64,000 nt of DNA from Candidatus Eiseniibacteriota bacterium (GCA_020633975.1 JACKCR010000005.1:310001-374000); one strand, 5' to 3'. Positions 37,689 through 46,645 are shown, numbered from the stretch's first letter. Notes: a model not told the origin generated them from the sequence alone. Program-made: numbers and translations.

Positions 37689-38519
37689 ATGCCCTTCATG
37701 ATCCAGCCCGCCATCGTCCTCGACGGCAGTCCCATCTACTTCGTGAGTGATGCGCATCTGGGATCCGCGGAGGGCGTCCCCGGACGAGAGTCTTGGCTCC
37801 TCGACTTGATCGCCCGTGCCCGATCGGAAGCCGCCGGACTCGTGATCGTCGGAGACCTCTTCGACTTCTGGTTCGAGTATCGCCACGCCATTCCGAAGGT
37901 GACGTTTCGAGTCGCGAGAGCGATGGCCGACTGCGTCGAAGCCGGCGTGACGGTTGTCTACATGGGCGGCAACCACGACTTCTGGGTCGGTCCATGGTTC
38001 GAGCGCGAGCTCGGGGTCCGTTCGTTCGACGACCCGATCCACGCCCGTCTTCAAGGCCGCCAGGTCTACCTGGCTCACGGGGATGGTCTCGGCCCGGGCG
38101 ACAGCGGCTACAAGGTGCTGAAGAAGGTCCTGAGGCACCCGTGGGCCATCTCGGCCTACCGCGCGCTCCATCCCGACTTCGGGATTCCGTTCGCATCCTT
38201 CGCGTCCCATCTCTCTCGATCGAAGGGAGAGCTGCCCCCGGACGTCCTCCTACCCAGAGTCGTTCGTGACGTGGTGCGCCCTGCGCTGAACGGAGGAGCG
38301 GACGCGATGGTAATGGGACACCTTCACCGCGCGGTGCACTACGCGGAAGAGCACGCGGACGGAACGCGGACCGAGTTCGTCCTGCTGGGCGATTGGATTT
38401 CGCTGCTCACGCACGCACGGTTGGAAGACGGACGGTTCCGCCTCTACCGTCGGACGGAGTCAGGAGACGAAGAGGTCATCCCAGCCCAGCCCTTCCCGCC
38501 GCTCCCACCGCCCAAGTGA
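37689..38519 (+). CDS. lpxH: UDP-2,3-diacylglucosamine diphosphatase-like metallophosphoesterase (LpxH family)
   Basis: 276 aa; ATG 37689, with a second in-frame ATG at 37698. Five metallophosphoesterase blocks are present: FVSDAHLGS, IVGDLFDFWFEY, YMGGNHDFW, LAHGDGLG and VMGHLHRAVHY. The DFWFEY and NHDFWVG motifs are typical of LpxH (COG2908), which cleaves UDP-2,3-diacylglucosamine to lipid X in lipid A synthesis. Assignment to LpxH rather than a related phosphatase is likely but made by motif only. The C-terminus is Pro-rich. Confidence 0.85.
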   Translation: MPFMIQPAIVLDGSPIYFVSDAHLGSAEGVPGRESWLLDLIARARSEAAGLVIVGDLFDFWFEYRHAIPKVTFRVARAMADCVEAGVTVVYMGGNHDFWVGPWFERELGVRSFDDPIHARLQGRQVYLAHGDGLGPGDSGYKVLKKVLRHPWAISAYRALHPDFGIPFASFASHLSRSKGELPPDVLLPRVVRDVVRPALNGGADAMVMGHLHRAVHYAEEHADGTRTEFVLLGDWISLLTHARLEDGRFRLYRRTESGDEEVIPAQPFPPLPPPK

Positions 38520-38523
38520 CGTG

Positions 38524-38550
38524 GCTCTCGCTCGGAGCGACCGCGAGAGC
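38524..38550. terminator. Hairpin between convergent lpxH and porV-like genes
   Basis: GCTCTCG (38524-38530) pairs with CGAGAGC (38544-38550). It lies four bases after the lpxH stop and 57 bases beyond the end of the opposite gene. No T run follows on either strand, so it is at best a weak bidirectional terminator. Confidence 0.4.
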
Positions 38551-38606
38551 GGCCGACCGAACTCGATGAGACCTACTCACCCTTCGGCTAGGACGAAGTC
38601 TCCGCG

Positions 38607-39518
38607 CTAGAGACCGATCTGGACGGAAAAGCGGTGTTGATCGCCGAGGTTCTCTCCGAACGGCACGTAGGCATACTGCCCGCGGAGACGGTTCGATCCA
38701 ACACCCAGCCCGAAGCTGAAGTCCTGGGTGTCGTGCTGGGTCCGGTAGCCGACCTGGATCGCCGTGAACTCCTGGTACCGATACTCGGATCCAAAGACGA
38801 CCTGCGCATCGGCGTCGCGCTCGGACCGGACTTCCGCGGAAACATGGAACGAACCGTCCAGAGCTTGGACCGGGATCCGATGAGTAATGCCTCCCTGTAC
38901 GGTCATGGGGAGGTCGAACTCTTCCTCGACGAACTTCGGACTGGAGCCCAGGTGGAGAACAGAGAAGCCGAGGTCCGTGCCCGGCAGGACATCCCGAGCC
39001 TGGATCCCGAAGTTCACGGCGACACCCGTCGCCTGCTCGGTGGAGATGACCTCGCGAAGGTACTCGAAGCCAAGTCCGACGCCGATCTGATCGCTCCACG
39101 CGAGTGCGTAGTTCGCGGCGAGCGCCAGGTCCGCGTAGGAGAAGTCGGGAGTCTCATTTCCCAGCTCATCCCTTCCCGGCAGGTCATCGGTCCAGACACC
39201 GTGGAGCGCGACGCCCCACGTGTTCCGCCCCTTCTGGTGAGTGAGGCCAGCAAACTCATACCGCACGGCCTGGAACGACTCGTTGTGCGTCAGTTCGAGG
39301 TTCGTGCCCGGAATGAAGGCCATCGCACCCGGATTCCAGTAGTTGGCCGATGGATCCGACACGTTCGAGACCACGGCGTTGCCCAGGGCGACCGCGCGAG
39401 CGCCGGCGCCGATTCGGAGCCAATTGAACCCCGTGCTGGCGTGAACCGGTTGGGACGAGACGGAAAGCGTAGCGAGGGCCATCGCGGTCAGGACGAGCGA
39501 CGTACGGGAGGGTTTCAT
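38607..39518 (-). CDS. PorV/PorQ-like outer-membrane barrel protein
   Basis: 303 aa from ATG 39518, with AGGAGA upstream; a longer frame extends into intergenic DNA. A signal peptide (LVLTAMALATLSVSSQPVHA) precedes the PorV family start STGFNWLRIGAGARAVALGNAVV and SDPSANYWNPGAMAFI, then a beta-barrel of FadL-like strands ending FSVQIGL. In Bacteroidetes PorV carries type IX cargo from the translocon to the surface. Three proteins in this window have matching FlgD-like C-terminal domains, supporting such a role. Confidence 0.9.
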   Translation of the reverse strand: MKPSRTSLVLTAMALATLSVSSQPVHASTGFNWLRIGAGARAVALGNAVVSNVSDPSANYWNPGAMAFIPGTNLELTHNESFQAVRYEFAGLTHQKGRNTWGVALHGVWTDDLPGRDELGNETPDFSYADLALAANYALAWSDQIGVGLGFEYLREVISTEQATGVAVNFGIQARDVLPGTDLGFSVLHLGSSPKFVEEEFDLPMTVQGGITHRIPVQALDGSFHVSAEVRSERDADAQVVFGSEYRYQEFTAIQVGYRTQHDTQDFSFGLGVGSNRLRGQYAYVPFGENLGDQHRFSVQIGL

Positions 39519-39565
39519 CTGTCTCCTAGCGCCCTCGACGGGCGAAGTTCCGGGGCTTCGTCGGA

Positions 39566-39594
39566 ATGGTAGGGGCCGACCGAGCAATGGTCAA
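39566..39594 (-). promoter_or_regulatory. Candidate sigma70 promoter of the porV-like gene
   Basis: The minus strand has TTGACC (39594-39589), a 17-base spacer and TACCAT (39571-39566), about 48 bases before the ATG. Both boxes are good matches. Confidence 0.6.
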
Positions 39595-39792
39595 CGCCGC
39601 CGGCCGGAGCAGGCGGAGGAAACGTCCCATTCCTGAACTCACGGAGGTCCTGGCCTCACGGGGATCCATACCACGCAGCGAGGCAGAGGGTTCCGTACGC
39701 CGCCGGGGTCGCGCGGGCCCGCCCCCTGGAAACGACGATCGGGGAGGCCTCTCCGGCCGCCCCGACATCAGAACCGAAACTACGTTCGCATC

Positions 39793-39813
39793 GACCCCGA
39801 GCTAGGCGGGGTC
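39793..39813 (-). terminator. Terminator-like hairpin after the DUF4384 gene
   Basis: GACCCCG (39793-39799) / CGGGGTC (39807-39813), 7-nt loop, 13 bases beyond the stop. No T run follows, so intrinsic termination is uncertain. Confidence 0.45.
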
Positions 39814-39825
39814 AGACGCGCTGCG

Positions 39826-41403
39826 TCATCGCTTGGACCGTTCCGTCTCCCGGCTCTTCTGGTTTTTCTGGCTCTGCTGGCTGTTCTCACTCGACTTCCC
39901 ACGGCTGCCCCGGTCTGACTTGCCGGGATCGCCCTTACTCGAGGAGGACTTCTCCGACGAAGAGCGGTCGGACCGGGACCTCTCTACCTTCACGCGGTCG
40001 GAACGAGTCGCCTCCTCCGAGGAGCGATCTGAACGGGACGTTTCCACCTTGGGCTTGTCTGAACTCGACGTCTCCACCTTGGGCTTGTCCGATCGGGACC
40101 GATCCACGGTCGACCGGTCAGAGCGAGAGTCCCCCGCCGACGAATCCGACCTGGAGTCACGTTCCCGAGACTCGAGCTTCGAGCGGTGGTCCGTGCCACG
40201 ATCGGAGCTCCCGGCCTCGCGGTCCCGATACTTCCGGTACTCCTCCGGGGTCATCGCTCGGTCGTCGTGCCCCGACCCGTTCGAGTATCCACTACGAGTG
40301 CGGTCGTTCTTCTGCTTCCCATCCTTGCCGATCACGTCTTCCAGGCTTTGGTGACGTCCCACAGGACCGACATCGCCGGGATTCCGCCAACGCCCGACTG
40401 GTTCGTGGAAGGTCCGGTTCCACACCCTCGGCTCCTCCGTTCGGCACACGACGTGACGATAGCGCGGCCTCGGTCGAGGACCGTAGAAGTCGAAGATCCC
40501 GCGACCGATGCTGATGTGGACCTCGAAGTATCCATGTCCACAGTCGTGACCGTGATCGATCCGACCGCCGCAATCGTTGCAGATCCGCCACACGGGAGTG
40601 CGACGCCCCACGTCGAACCGGATCCATGCCGCCGAATACGTGTCCCGACGGTGCGGATAGGGAACGAGGCGCTCGGTGAATCCGTAGATTTCCGGAAGCG
40701 GATCGCCGACACACCAGCCAGTGTCGTAGAGATCGGACGAACCGTACCGGTAGTCACAATCGTCCCAACCGCGCGGGCCGCCGGACACGAGCCATCTCGG
40801 GAAGTACGGCGCGATCGGGTCGAGCGACGCGACGGCGAAGACGTACTCGTCACCTGCTGGACCGGTGAACCGGAGATCGTAGTCGTCCCGGCGGCCCGGT
40901 AGAGCCTGCACGCGACCGGCCCGCACCCACCCATCATCCCCGCGGCGGGGGAAGAGGCGCTGCGCCTGTCCGTTCGCGTCGATCGACACGATCGCCACGT
41001 AGCAGTCCTCCGTGGTCCGGAAGAACAGTTCGACCCGGTCACCGACCCGAACGAAGTCACCCGGATCCGGATTCGACCAGAGGTCGATCTCGACACCGCG
41101 ACCACGTGGCACCGGAGAGATGCGCTGGTACTCACCACCAACCACCAGATCATCGATGTGAATCTGGCCGTTGACGCGGAAATCATCGGCTCGGGCCGGT
41201 CCGGACGCCAGAGCGAGTGAAGCAAGGACCAGGATTGTTCCCAGACCAGACGCCGGACCGAACCCGAGACCGCTCGTTGCAGGACGGTGTTTCCGCCCTA
41301 CGAAGACCTGTGCTGGTGCCGCCACGAGGCGGGTGTCGTTCCGCCAGCCGACATTGGCTCCGAGGAAGCGACTGAGCTTCGAGATGAGTTGGAAGATCGA
41401 CAT
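39826..41403 (-). CDS. Secreted DUF4384-domain protein with Ser/Arg/Lys-rich repeat tail
   Basis: 525 aa, ATG with GAGG upstream and three bases after the lipoprotein stop. An unusually long N-region leads to a signal segment (LGTILVLASLALASGPARA). A DUF4384-like domain follows (about 75-190; GDRVELFFRTTEDCYVAIVSIDANGQAQRLFP), then a Tyr/Cys-rich middle with CNDCGG and HDCGHG. The last 130 residues are a disordered tail built of S-D-R/K-S units (RSDKPKVETSSSDKPKVETS). DUF4384 occurs in proteases and curli-like or type VI-linked proteins; here its role is unknown. The tail could bind polyanions or be heavily modified. Confidence 0.75.
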   Translation of the reverse strand: MSIFQLISKLSRFLGANVGWRNDTRLVAAPAQVFVGRKHRPATSGLGFGPASGLGTILVLASLALASGPARADDFRVNGQIHIDDLVVGGEYQRISPVPRGRGVEIDLWSNPDPGDFVRVGDRVELFFRTTEDCYVAIVSIDANGQAQRLFPRRGDDGWVRAGRVQALPGRRDDYDLRFTGPAGDEYVFAVASLDPIAPYFPRWLVSGGPRGWDDCDYRYGSSDLYDTGWCVGDPLPEIYGFTERLVPYPHRRDTYSAAWIRFDVGRRTPVWRICNDCGGRIDHGHDCGHGYFEVHISIGRGIFDFYGPRPRPRYRHVVCRTEEPRVWNRTFHEPVGRWRNPGDVGPVGRHQSLEDVIGKDGKQKNDRTRSGYSNGSGHDDRAMTPEEYRKYRDREAGSSDRGTDHRSKLESRERDSRSDSSAGDSRSDRSTVDRSRSDKPKVETSSSDKPKVETSRSDRSSEEATRSDRVKVERSRSDRSSSEKSSSSKGDPGKSDRGSRGKSSENSQQSQKNQKSRETERSKR

Positions 41404-41406
41404 GAC

Positions 41407-42324
41407 CTACCTCGCTTTCTGACCGACCCGGTGCGCACGCTGACCGCCGCCGGCGGCCTTGATGCTGGCTTCGTCACCGTCATTCGAGAGACCAGGCACG
41501 CGGAGCTCGGGATTGCTCCGATCGGTTTGGTATGCCCAGTCGAGCACGACGGAGTTCGGGGAGATGGAGACGACTCGGACCTTCGCGTAGTGGTCGTCCC
41601 AGGTCCAAACCACGTAGACGTGGCCCTCGATCAGCGGAACGTCTCCGGTAGGAGCCCACCCTCCGTCCGGTGCCCAACCTACGGAGTCGAGGCTTCCGTA
41701 TCCGGCGTCCTGGATGTCCGTGAAGACGTCGTTCGAGCGTTCCGTCGCGACGAGCCAGGGGCCGTCGTCGTCGGTGTGCCAGTAGTAGATGTCTGCGTCT
41801 TGATCCAACACGTTCACGATGCGACGCGCGGAGAAGTCGTATCCGGAGTCGCGACCATCCGTCACCGAGTTGGTGATGCGGAGCCCGCGTCCTTCCGGTC
41901 GCGGCGTGTCGAAGACCAAGTCGTAGGAGAGGTCGCTCTCATTCCCCGCCCGGTCGTATGCAGCGACGGCGTAGTAGTAGGTCTCGCCGTTCGCCACGTC
42001 CGTGTCGACATAGGAGGTACGGCTCCTGCCCAGGGTTGCGATCCTCGTGAAGTACCCGTCGGGCTCGTCGTTCCGGTAGACCCGGTACCCGTCGAGATCA
42101 CTCTCGGTGTTGTCGAACCAGAGGATCTCGACCTCGCGATCACCGGTGATGGAGGTGACTCCACGGGGCGCGGCCGGCGCGTAGACGTCCGGCTGGTAGC
42201 CGGGATCGCAATCGTCACAGTCGTCGTCCCAGTCGTGGCATCCCGCTCCAAAGACGGCGAGGGAAAGTCCGAGTCCCCAGAGCCATCCCGTCGTCAGCAG
42301 CGATTGTGTTCTCCGTGCCACCAT
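41407..42324 (-). CDS. Lipoprotein with fibronectin type III domain
   Basis: 305 aa. The signal ends in a lipobox-like FGAGC (Cys about residue 29), followed by an Asp/Cys cluster HDWDDDCDDCDPG. An FN3 domain spans about 50-140 (REVEILWFDNTESDLDGYRVYRN; TYYYAVAAYDRAGNESDLSY). The C-terminal half is beta-rich with many Trp and Asp (WHTDDDGPWLVATE; VVWTWDDHYAKVRVV) and is unassigned. It is co-transcribed with the DUF4384 gene, with one intervening codon. Probable surface partner of that protein. Confidence 0.75.
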   Translation of the reverse strand: MVARRTQSLLTTGWLWGLGLSLAVFGAGCHDWDDDCDDCDPGYQPDVYAPAAPRGVTSITGDREVEILWFDNTESDLDGYRVYRNDEPDGYFTRIATLGRSRTSYVDTDVANGETYYYAVAAYDRAGNESDLSYDLVFDTPRPEGRGLRITNSVTDGRDSGYDFSARRIVNVLDQDADIYYWHTDDDGPWLVATERSNDVFTDIQDAGYGSLDSVGWAPDGGWAPTGDVPLIEGHVYVVWTWDDHYAKVRVVSISPNSVVLDWAYQTDRSNPELRVPGLSNDGDEASIKAAGGGQRAHRVGQKAR

Positions 42325-42501
42325 GATCCACCTCCGTTCGAGAATTGCGGCATTCGATCAGGTACAAGGAATCGGCATGCCAAAGCCGAGACGGACCGCG
42401 GGCGTACCGTCCAATACACTGCTGATCAGCAACTTAGAGACACGCGTCCAGTCGGGATACCGATCCGAGAGTGCGGCCGACCCAGGCCGAACCGTCACGG
42501 A

Positions 42502-42521
42502 GTGTGACCCACTCGTCACAC
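42502..42521. promoter_or_regulatory. Perfect palindrome, CRP/FNR-like half-sites
   Basis: GTGTGAC-N6-GTCACAC is a perfect 7-bp inverted repeat, about 180 bases upstream of the lipoprotein start. The TGTGA/TCACA half-sites resemble those of CRP-family regulators, but the distance between them is eight rather than six bases. No CRP-like gene is in the window. Confidence 0.4.
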
Positions 42522-42714
42522 ATGGAGTGTGCGGGTCGCGGGGTGTGGCATCGGGAGCGGGCGATCGGGCCTACCCCTGAACTGGGCCTGTGAGGAGCAG
42601 GGTTCGCAGCAGGTCAGATGAGTCGGGTCGGAGCACCTCGCGGCGTACAGGGGTGTGATGGTACTGCGGCGCGACGGTACGGGCGGTACGGCGGAGCGGC
42701 CGAGGCTTCACTCA

Positions 42715-42745
42715 GAGAAACGGGCCCCTTTCGGGCCCCGCTCTC
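42715..42745. repeat. GC-rich hairpin
   Basis: GGGCCC (42722-42727) pairs with GGGCCC (42733-42738) around CTTTC. The stem is extended by GAGA (42715-42718) with TCTC (42742-42745) after a 3-base internal loop. The minus strand continues GTTTCTC, so it could act as a weak terminator or a folded element of a leftward transcript. Confidence 0.5.
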
Positions 42746-42925
42746 CGGAAGATCTGCTGAATCTGTGGCGGTTCAGAACCGCACTCGAGACAGGGAGACG
42801 GAGAGACCAGACCGCTCAGCCGTTTCAAATGGTCCGACGACTGAAACTACCCGCTGCTGGACATTGGGTTGGCCAAGCGGCCTGGTCCTCTGTCTTATGG
42901 AGGTCCCCCCTCCACTTGCCCTTGT

Positions 42926-42942
42926 AGCCAGAGACGTGCCAA
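42926..42942 (-). promoter_or_regulatory. Sigma54-like (-24/-12) promoter firing into the structured region
   Basis: The minus strand reads TTGGCACG-TCTC-TGGCT. The -24 element is a perfect TTGGCACG, and GG (complement of 42939-42940) and GC (42927-42928) are ten bases apart. The -12 box has one mismatch (TGGC for TTGC). A transcript starting near 42915 would run about 590 bases before the lipoprotein ATG. Confidence 0.55.
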
Positions 42943-43042
42943 CTGCAGCAGATGCGGGAAAAACCCTCTATCCTCCTGCCTTGTAAGGGAATAGAGAATC
43001 ACGACCTTTGCGACTTATAGGACACCCACGCGCCCGTCGGTA

Positions 43043-43121
43043 CCACCTATTAAGACATTTGACAACACTCACCAGCCGATGGCGCAAGCCGTTGTCCTCT
43101 AGGAATATCCATCTATTAAAA
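43043..43121. repeat. Two direct repeats, candidate activator-binding sites
   Basis: CCACCTATTAAGA (43043-43055) and CCATCTATTAAAA (43109-43121) share 10 of 13 bases and lie 66 bases apart. They sit about 100 and 170 bases upstream of the sigma54-like promoter at 42926-42942, the usual distance for enhancer sites, and just downstream of the activator gene. Confidence 0.4.
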
Positions 43122-43177
43122 GGTGTTCTGAACGGGATTGCGAGGGCCTAGGAGGAGATGGCCCAGCGGGACTGAGA

Positions 43178-46100
43178 TCAGCGGCGGCGCGGTTCGAGGC
43201 GATACTTGCGGATCTTCGAGAGAAGACTCGGATAGCTGATCTGGAGACGACGAGCGACCTCGGACTTGTTTCCGCCCGCCCCTTCGAGCGTCGACCCGAT
43301 CATCTGCGCTTCCAACCGCTCGATAGCGGCCCTAAGCGTCTGACCGTCAGGTACGACAGAGAGGTCGCGTTGCCCGACTCGAATCTCGCGCGGCAGAGAG
43401 TCGATTCCCAGCTCGTCGCCATCTTCCGCGAGCACGATCATCCGCTTGATGACCTTCTCGAGCTCCCGGACATTACCCCGCCACTCACACTCCGTGAGGA
43501 AGCGGACCACTTCACGAGACAACGTGACATTGGGGCGGCCGAGCGTGCGTCGGAACTCGTCGACGAAGTGCCGAACGAGCAGCGGGATGTCCTCACGACG
43601 CTCCCGAAGTGGCGGAATGTGCACCTGGAAGTCGTTCAGCCGGTAGTAGAGGTCCTCGAGGAAGCGTCCGGCCTGGATCGCCGCAGCGAGGTCCGCGTTC
43701 GTTGCGCACACAACGCGCACATCGACCGGCTTCCACTGCGTGCTCCCGACGGGCCGGATCTCGTGCTTGTCGAGAACGTGCAGCAACTTCGCCTGAACCC
43801 CGATCGGCGCCTTGTCGACTTCGTCGAGGAACAGAGTGCCGCCTTCGGCCTCCTCGAACAGTCCTCGCTTGGACCGGACAGCTCCCGTGAATGCACCCTG
43901 CTCGTGTCCGAAGAGTTCACTTTCGAGAAGCGACTCCGGCAGCGCCGCGCAGTTGATCGGGACGAAAGCGGCGTGGCGACGCTGGCTGGCATCGTGAATC
44001 AATCGAGACAGAAGCCCCTTGCCCGTGCCGGTTTCTCCGGTAACGAGCACACCAGCACCGGAGCCATCGAGCCTCCGAAGAAGCTTCAGAGAGTTCCGCA
44101 TGTCCGCGTTACACGTGAGGAACTTCACGAGTGCATCGTCTTGCGCGGGTTCGTTCGTCGACTCGTCCGATTGCTTACGCCCACTCGCGTGTGTGCCCAT
44201 GACGACGGCGATCATGCCTGCGAAGAACGACAGAAGCCTCAGATCGCCCACCCGGAAACGCCCTTGGGCCGCTCCCTCGACACGGTCGGCATAGAGCAAC
44301 CCCGTCTCCCGACCGGAAATCGGAAGCGGCACCGCCACCGCAGACCCCACCGTCTCTCCGAACTCCCCGGAGAGACTGAAGCGAGGATCCCGTCGAGGAT
44401 CTCCCACCACGAGCACACGATTTCCACCGTCGAGGCCGTCCAACAAAGCGACCAGGACGGCCTTGCTCGGAAGGGCTCCATCGAACCCAGTGGAAGCTAC
44501 GATCCGGATGCCTTCTCGCCGTGAACGGACGGCCAACAACACACGGTCGGCGCGCGAACGCTCCGTCGCGAGCCGTAGGAACGTCTCGACGGAGTCCGCT
44601 TCGGATTGGACGCCAAACGCGGACATGTCCCGCAGGACCTGAAGCTCTACCGACCTGGACAAACTGGACTCGGCGCAGCGTTCTTCGAGGTCGGAACGAA
44701 GCCTGAGGAGTTCGGACTTCCGCTTCCCCAGCCGATGCCGCTCGACGAGGTCGAGGGCGCGATCGACGGCGACCAGCGCTTCGTCCGGAGAGCTCTCCGC
44801 AACGGTCATCTGCGCGATTTCCTCGAGACACTCCACCGCAAACTCGGGAAGCTCGAGATCGAGGAACCGCTGGACCGACTGCTCGAGCGACATGAGAGGG
44901 CGTCGAGAATGTCCCGCTTCGTCGCCGGAACCTGACGAGCATGCCCAGAGCTTCGCCCGCGCAACTCGCGCGAGCTCCCGCTCGATCACGTCGGGCGTAC
45001 CGTCGAGAATGCGCACGGACTCGTCCAAGGATGCGCGTGCTTCGACGCGCAGGCCGAGAGCAAGCTCCGCCTCTCCTCGAATCCGGAGTGAGCGGCCGAC
45101 TTCGACGGAGTCATTGATCCCCGTGGTGATGCGCACCGCGTTGTCGGCGACAACTCGAGCCCGGTCGGGGTGACCGGTCACCATCTCCAATTCGGCAAGT
45201 CGACTTTCGATCTCGCCTACGACATCGTTGGCGGGCGCCACTTCGACCGCGATCCGCTTCCCTTGCTCCAGATAGGATCGAGCGCGTTCGTAGTCACCTT
45301 CGCGCAGCGCGTGTTCACCGAGGAACTCGAGAGACAGAGCTTCCTCTCGCGTTTGACCGCGTTCCCGAGCAGCATCGAGGGCCTGGTGAAAGTGAGCCTC
45401 GGCAGCAACGAACTCCCGCCTTCGGAGTTTCATTCGACCCAACGCGACATGGCACTTGATCACGCGGAAAGGCGCGGTGTCCTTGGAGATGGCGAGCGCC
45501 CGGCCGAGGTACTTGGACCCGAGCTCCCACTCGCCGGTCTTGTAGCACAAAATGCCGAGGTTTAGGCACAGGCTGGCAATTCGGGCGTAGTTTCCACCTT
45601 CTTCGGCCACCGAGACCGCACGAGCGAGATACTCCTTCGCCTCGCGCCAGCGCGGAGTGTTGATCAAGAGTGTGCCGAGGTTGTTGAGTGCCCGTGCAAT
45701 ACCATCGCTGTCGTCGACACGACGGAAGGTACTGAGTGCGCTTTCATAGTGAACTCGAGCGTCAGCCATCCGGCCCGTAAAGTGCGCTACGACTCCGAGC
45801 GTGAGTTCGAGAACGGCCACGTCTTCGTTGGCGCCAGAGTTGCGCAGCACCTGGTAAGCGGCAGCGCAATTCTCCTTCGCGGCATCGTACCGGTGCAGAG
45901 CCGACTGCACCATGCCAAGCCGCCCAACCGCACGCGCGTGGGAGATGGGATCTCGCCGGGCGTCCTGCCGCGCAACAACGCTCTCGGCCAACTCGAGCGC
46001 TTTCAGCTGGTGCCCGCGGCGGCGTAGCGCCTCGATGATCCGGAGTTCGATGTCCAACGCGACACCCGGATCGGCTCCGGAATCGCGCGCTAGAACAAGC

Positions 46101-46246
46101 GCACGCTCGTAGTACTCAAGAGCCGAGACGGAGTCATCCGCGCCCAGATGGACATCGCCGATGTCCAACAGCCGCCTGAAGTCTCTCGGCTTCGCGGCAA
46201 TCCGATCCTCGCGGATGCGGACATCTGTGGGCTTGGCTGGCTTCAT
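43178..46246 (-). CDS. TPR-GAF-sigma54 activator (large enhancer-binding protein)
   Basis: 1022 aa. Residues about 20-500 are tandem TPR-like helical repeats ([42 protein letters not shown]). A GAF domain lies at about 555-690 ([41 protein letters not shown]). The AAA+ domain has Walker A GETGTGKG (about 735), an intact GAFTGA loop, Walker B LFLDEVDK and AATNADL-type sensor. A Fis-type helix-turn-helix ([20 protein letters not shown]) ends the protein. TPR domains in regulators typically bind peptides or proteins. The gene lies 27 bases downstream of a small secreted peptide gene, probably in one operon. Confidence 0.93.
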   Translation of the reverse strand: MKPAKPTDVRIREDRIAAKPRDFRRLLDIGDVHLGADDSVSALEYYERALVLARDSGADPGVALDIELRIIEALRRRGHQLKALELAESVVARQDARRDPISHARAVGRLGMVQSALHRYDAAKENCAAAYQVLRNSGANEDVAVLELTLGVVAHFTGRMADARVHYESALSTFRRVDDSDGIARALNNLGTLLINTPRWREAKEYLARAVSVAEEGGNYARIASLCLNLGILCYKTGEWELGSKYLGRALAISKDTAPFRVIKCHVALGRMKLRRREFVAAEAHFHQALDAARERGQTREEALSLEFLGEHALREGDYERARSYLEQGKRIAVEVAPANDVVGEIESRLAELEMVTGHPDRARVVADNAVRITTGINDSVEVGRSLRIRGEAELALGLRVEARASLDESVRILDGTPDVIERELARVARAKLWACSSGSGDEAGHSRRPLMSLEQSVQRFLDLELPEFAVECLEEIAQMTVAESSPDEALVAVDRALDLVERHRLGKRKSELLRLRSDLEERCAESSLSRSVELQVLRDMSAFGVQSEADSVETFLRLATERSRADRVLLAVRSRREGIRIVASTGFDGALPSKAVLVALLDGLDGGNRVLVVGDPRRDPRFSLSGEFGETVGSAVAVPLPISGRETGLLYADRVEGAAQGRFRVGDLRLLSFFAGMIAVVMGTHASGRKQSDESTNEPAQDDALVKFLTCNADMRNSLKLLRRLDGSGAGVLVTGETGTGKGLLSRLIHDASQRRHAAFVPINCAALPESLLESELFGHEQGAFTGAVRSKRGLFEEAEGGTLFLDEVDKAPIGVQAKLLHVLDKHEIRPVGSTQWKPVDVRVVCATNADLAAAIQAGRFLEDLYYRLNDFQVHIPPLRERREDIPLLVRHFVDEFRRTLGRPNVTLSREVVRFLTECEWRGNVRELEKVIKRMIVLAEDGDELGIDSLPREIRVGQRDLSVVPDGQTLRAAIERLEAQMIGSTLEGAGGNKSEVARRLQISYPSLLSKIRKYRLEPRRR

Positions 46247-46273
46247 CTGTGCCCTGACTTCCTGCCTCGGCTA

Positions 46274-46531
46274 CTACCAGACGAAGAGATCAATGAAGTT
46301 GCGGATGTGATCCATGATCACTTCGATATCGATGGGATCCCCATCGTTATCATTGTCGTCAGCAGTCCCTCCGCTTCCAACTTCGTCTCCTGGTGACGGC
46401 TCGACATGATCTGACTTCTGGGACGTCAGGTCATCCGTTCCGGGCGATGCCCAGACCGTCCGAGTTGTAACCATGGAGAGCAAGGCTAGGGAGAAGAGGA
46501 TCCCAGCTACTGAACGGAAGAGAACTCGCAT
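46274..46531 (-). CDS. Small secreted acidic peptide (85 aa), unknown family
   Basis: ATG 46531 is preceded by a strong GAGGAGGA ribosome site. A signal peptide (VLFRSVAGILFSLALLSMV) with cleavage likely after VWA leaves about 55 residues. These are first Ser/Gly/Asp-rich (DDNDNDGD) and then a hydrophobic amphipathic C-terminus (IEVIMDHIRNFIDLFVW). There are no Cys. I recognise no family. It sits 27 bases upstream of the TPR-GAF-sigma54 activator. A processed exported peptide beside a TPR regulator resembles peptide-pheromone pairs in arrangement only; this is inference. Confidence 0.75.
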   Translation of the reverse strand: MRVLFRSVAGILFSLALLSMVTTRTVWASPGTDDLTSQKSDHVEPSPGDEVGSGGTADDNDNDGDPIDIEVIMDHIRNFIDLFVW

Positions 46532-46615
46532 CGTTCCTCCTCCTCGCTGATCGCAAGAAAGGATGTAGTTTCATCGTTGTCCAGGCAACGACCAGCGGGT
46601 ATTCCACGTGGTAGG

Positions 46616-46645
46616 ACAATAGCCACTCGTCGCGTGCGCCGTCAA
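46616..46645 (-). promoter_or_regulatory. Candidate sigma70 promoter of the small-peptide/TPR-activator operon
   Basis: The minus strand has TTGACG (46645-46640), an 18-base spacer and TATTGT (46621-46616), about 85 bases upstream of the peptide ATG. No sigma54 motif was found here. Confidence 0.5.

Larger units (their letters stand above)
39519..39825. other. Intergenic region between the porV-like and DUF4384 genes
   Basis: 307 bases between leftward genes. It holds the promoter of the porV-like gene (39566-39594) and a hairpin after the DUF4384 stop (39793-39813). A short plus-strand frame here lacks a ribosome site and family resemblance, so I call no gene. Confidence 0.5.
42325..43177. 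other. 853-bp gene-poor, structured intergenic region
   Basis: The region lies between the leftward TPR-sigma54 activator and the lipoprotein/DUF4384 operon. It contains a perfect 7-bp dyad (42502-42521), two hairpins (42715-42745; GCGGTT-CAG-AACCGC at 42768-42782), a TGGAGG/CCTCCA hairpin near 42897-42913, a CTCTAT/ATAGAG pair near 42970-43000, a sigma54-like promoter (42926-42942) and two direct repeats (43043-43121). The right third is AT-richer than its surroundings. Short plus-strand frames (such as 42618-42986) have no ribosome site or recognisable protein. A long leader or non-coding RNA is possible. Confidence 0.5.

Noticed and set aside
39566-39805. 79-codon plus-strand frame between the porV-like and DUF4384 genes
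   Set aside because: It starts on the porV promoter, has no ribosome site and is Arg-rich, as expected of chance frames here.
42618-42986. 122-codon plus-strand frame in the intergenic region
   Set aside because: No ribosome site, no recognisable domain, mixed low-complexity composition, and it crosses several hairpins.
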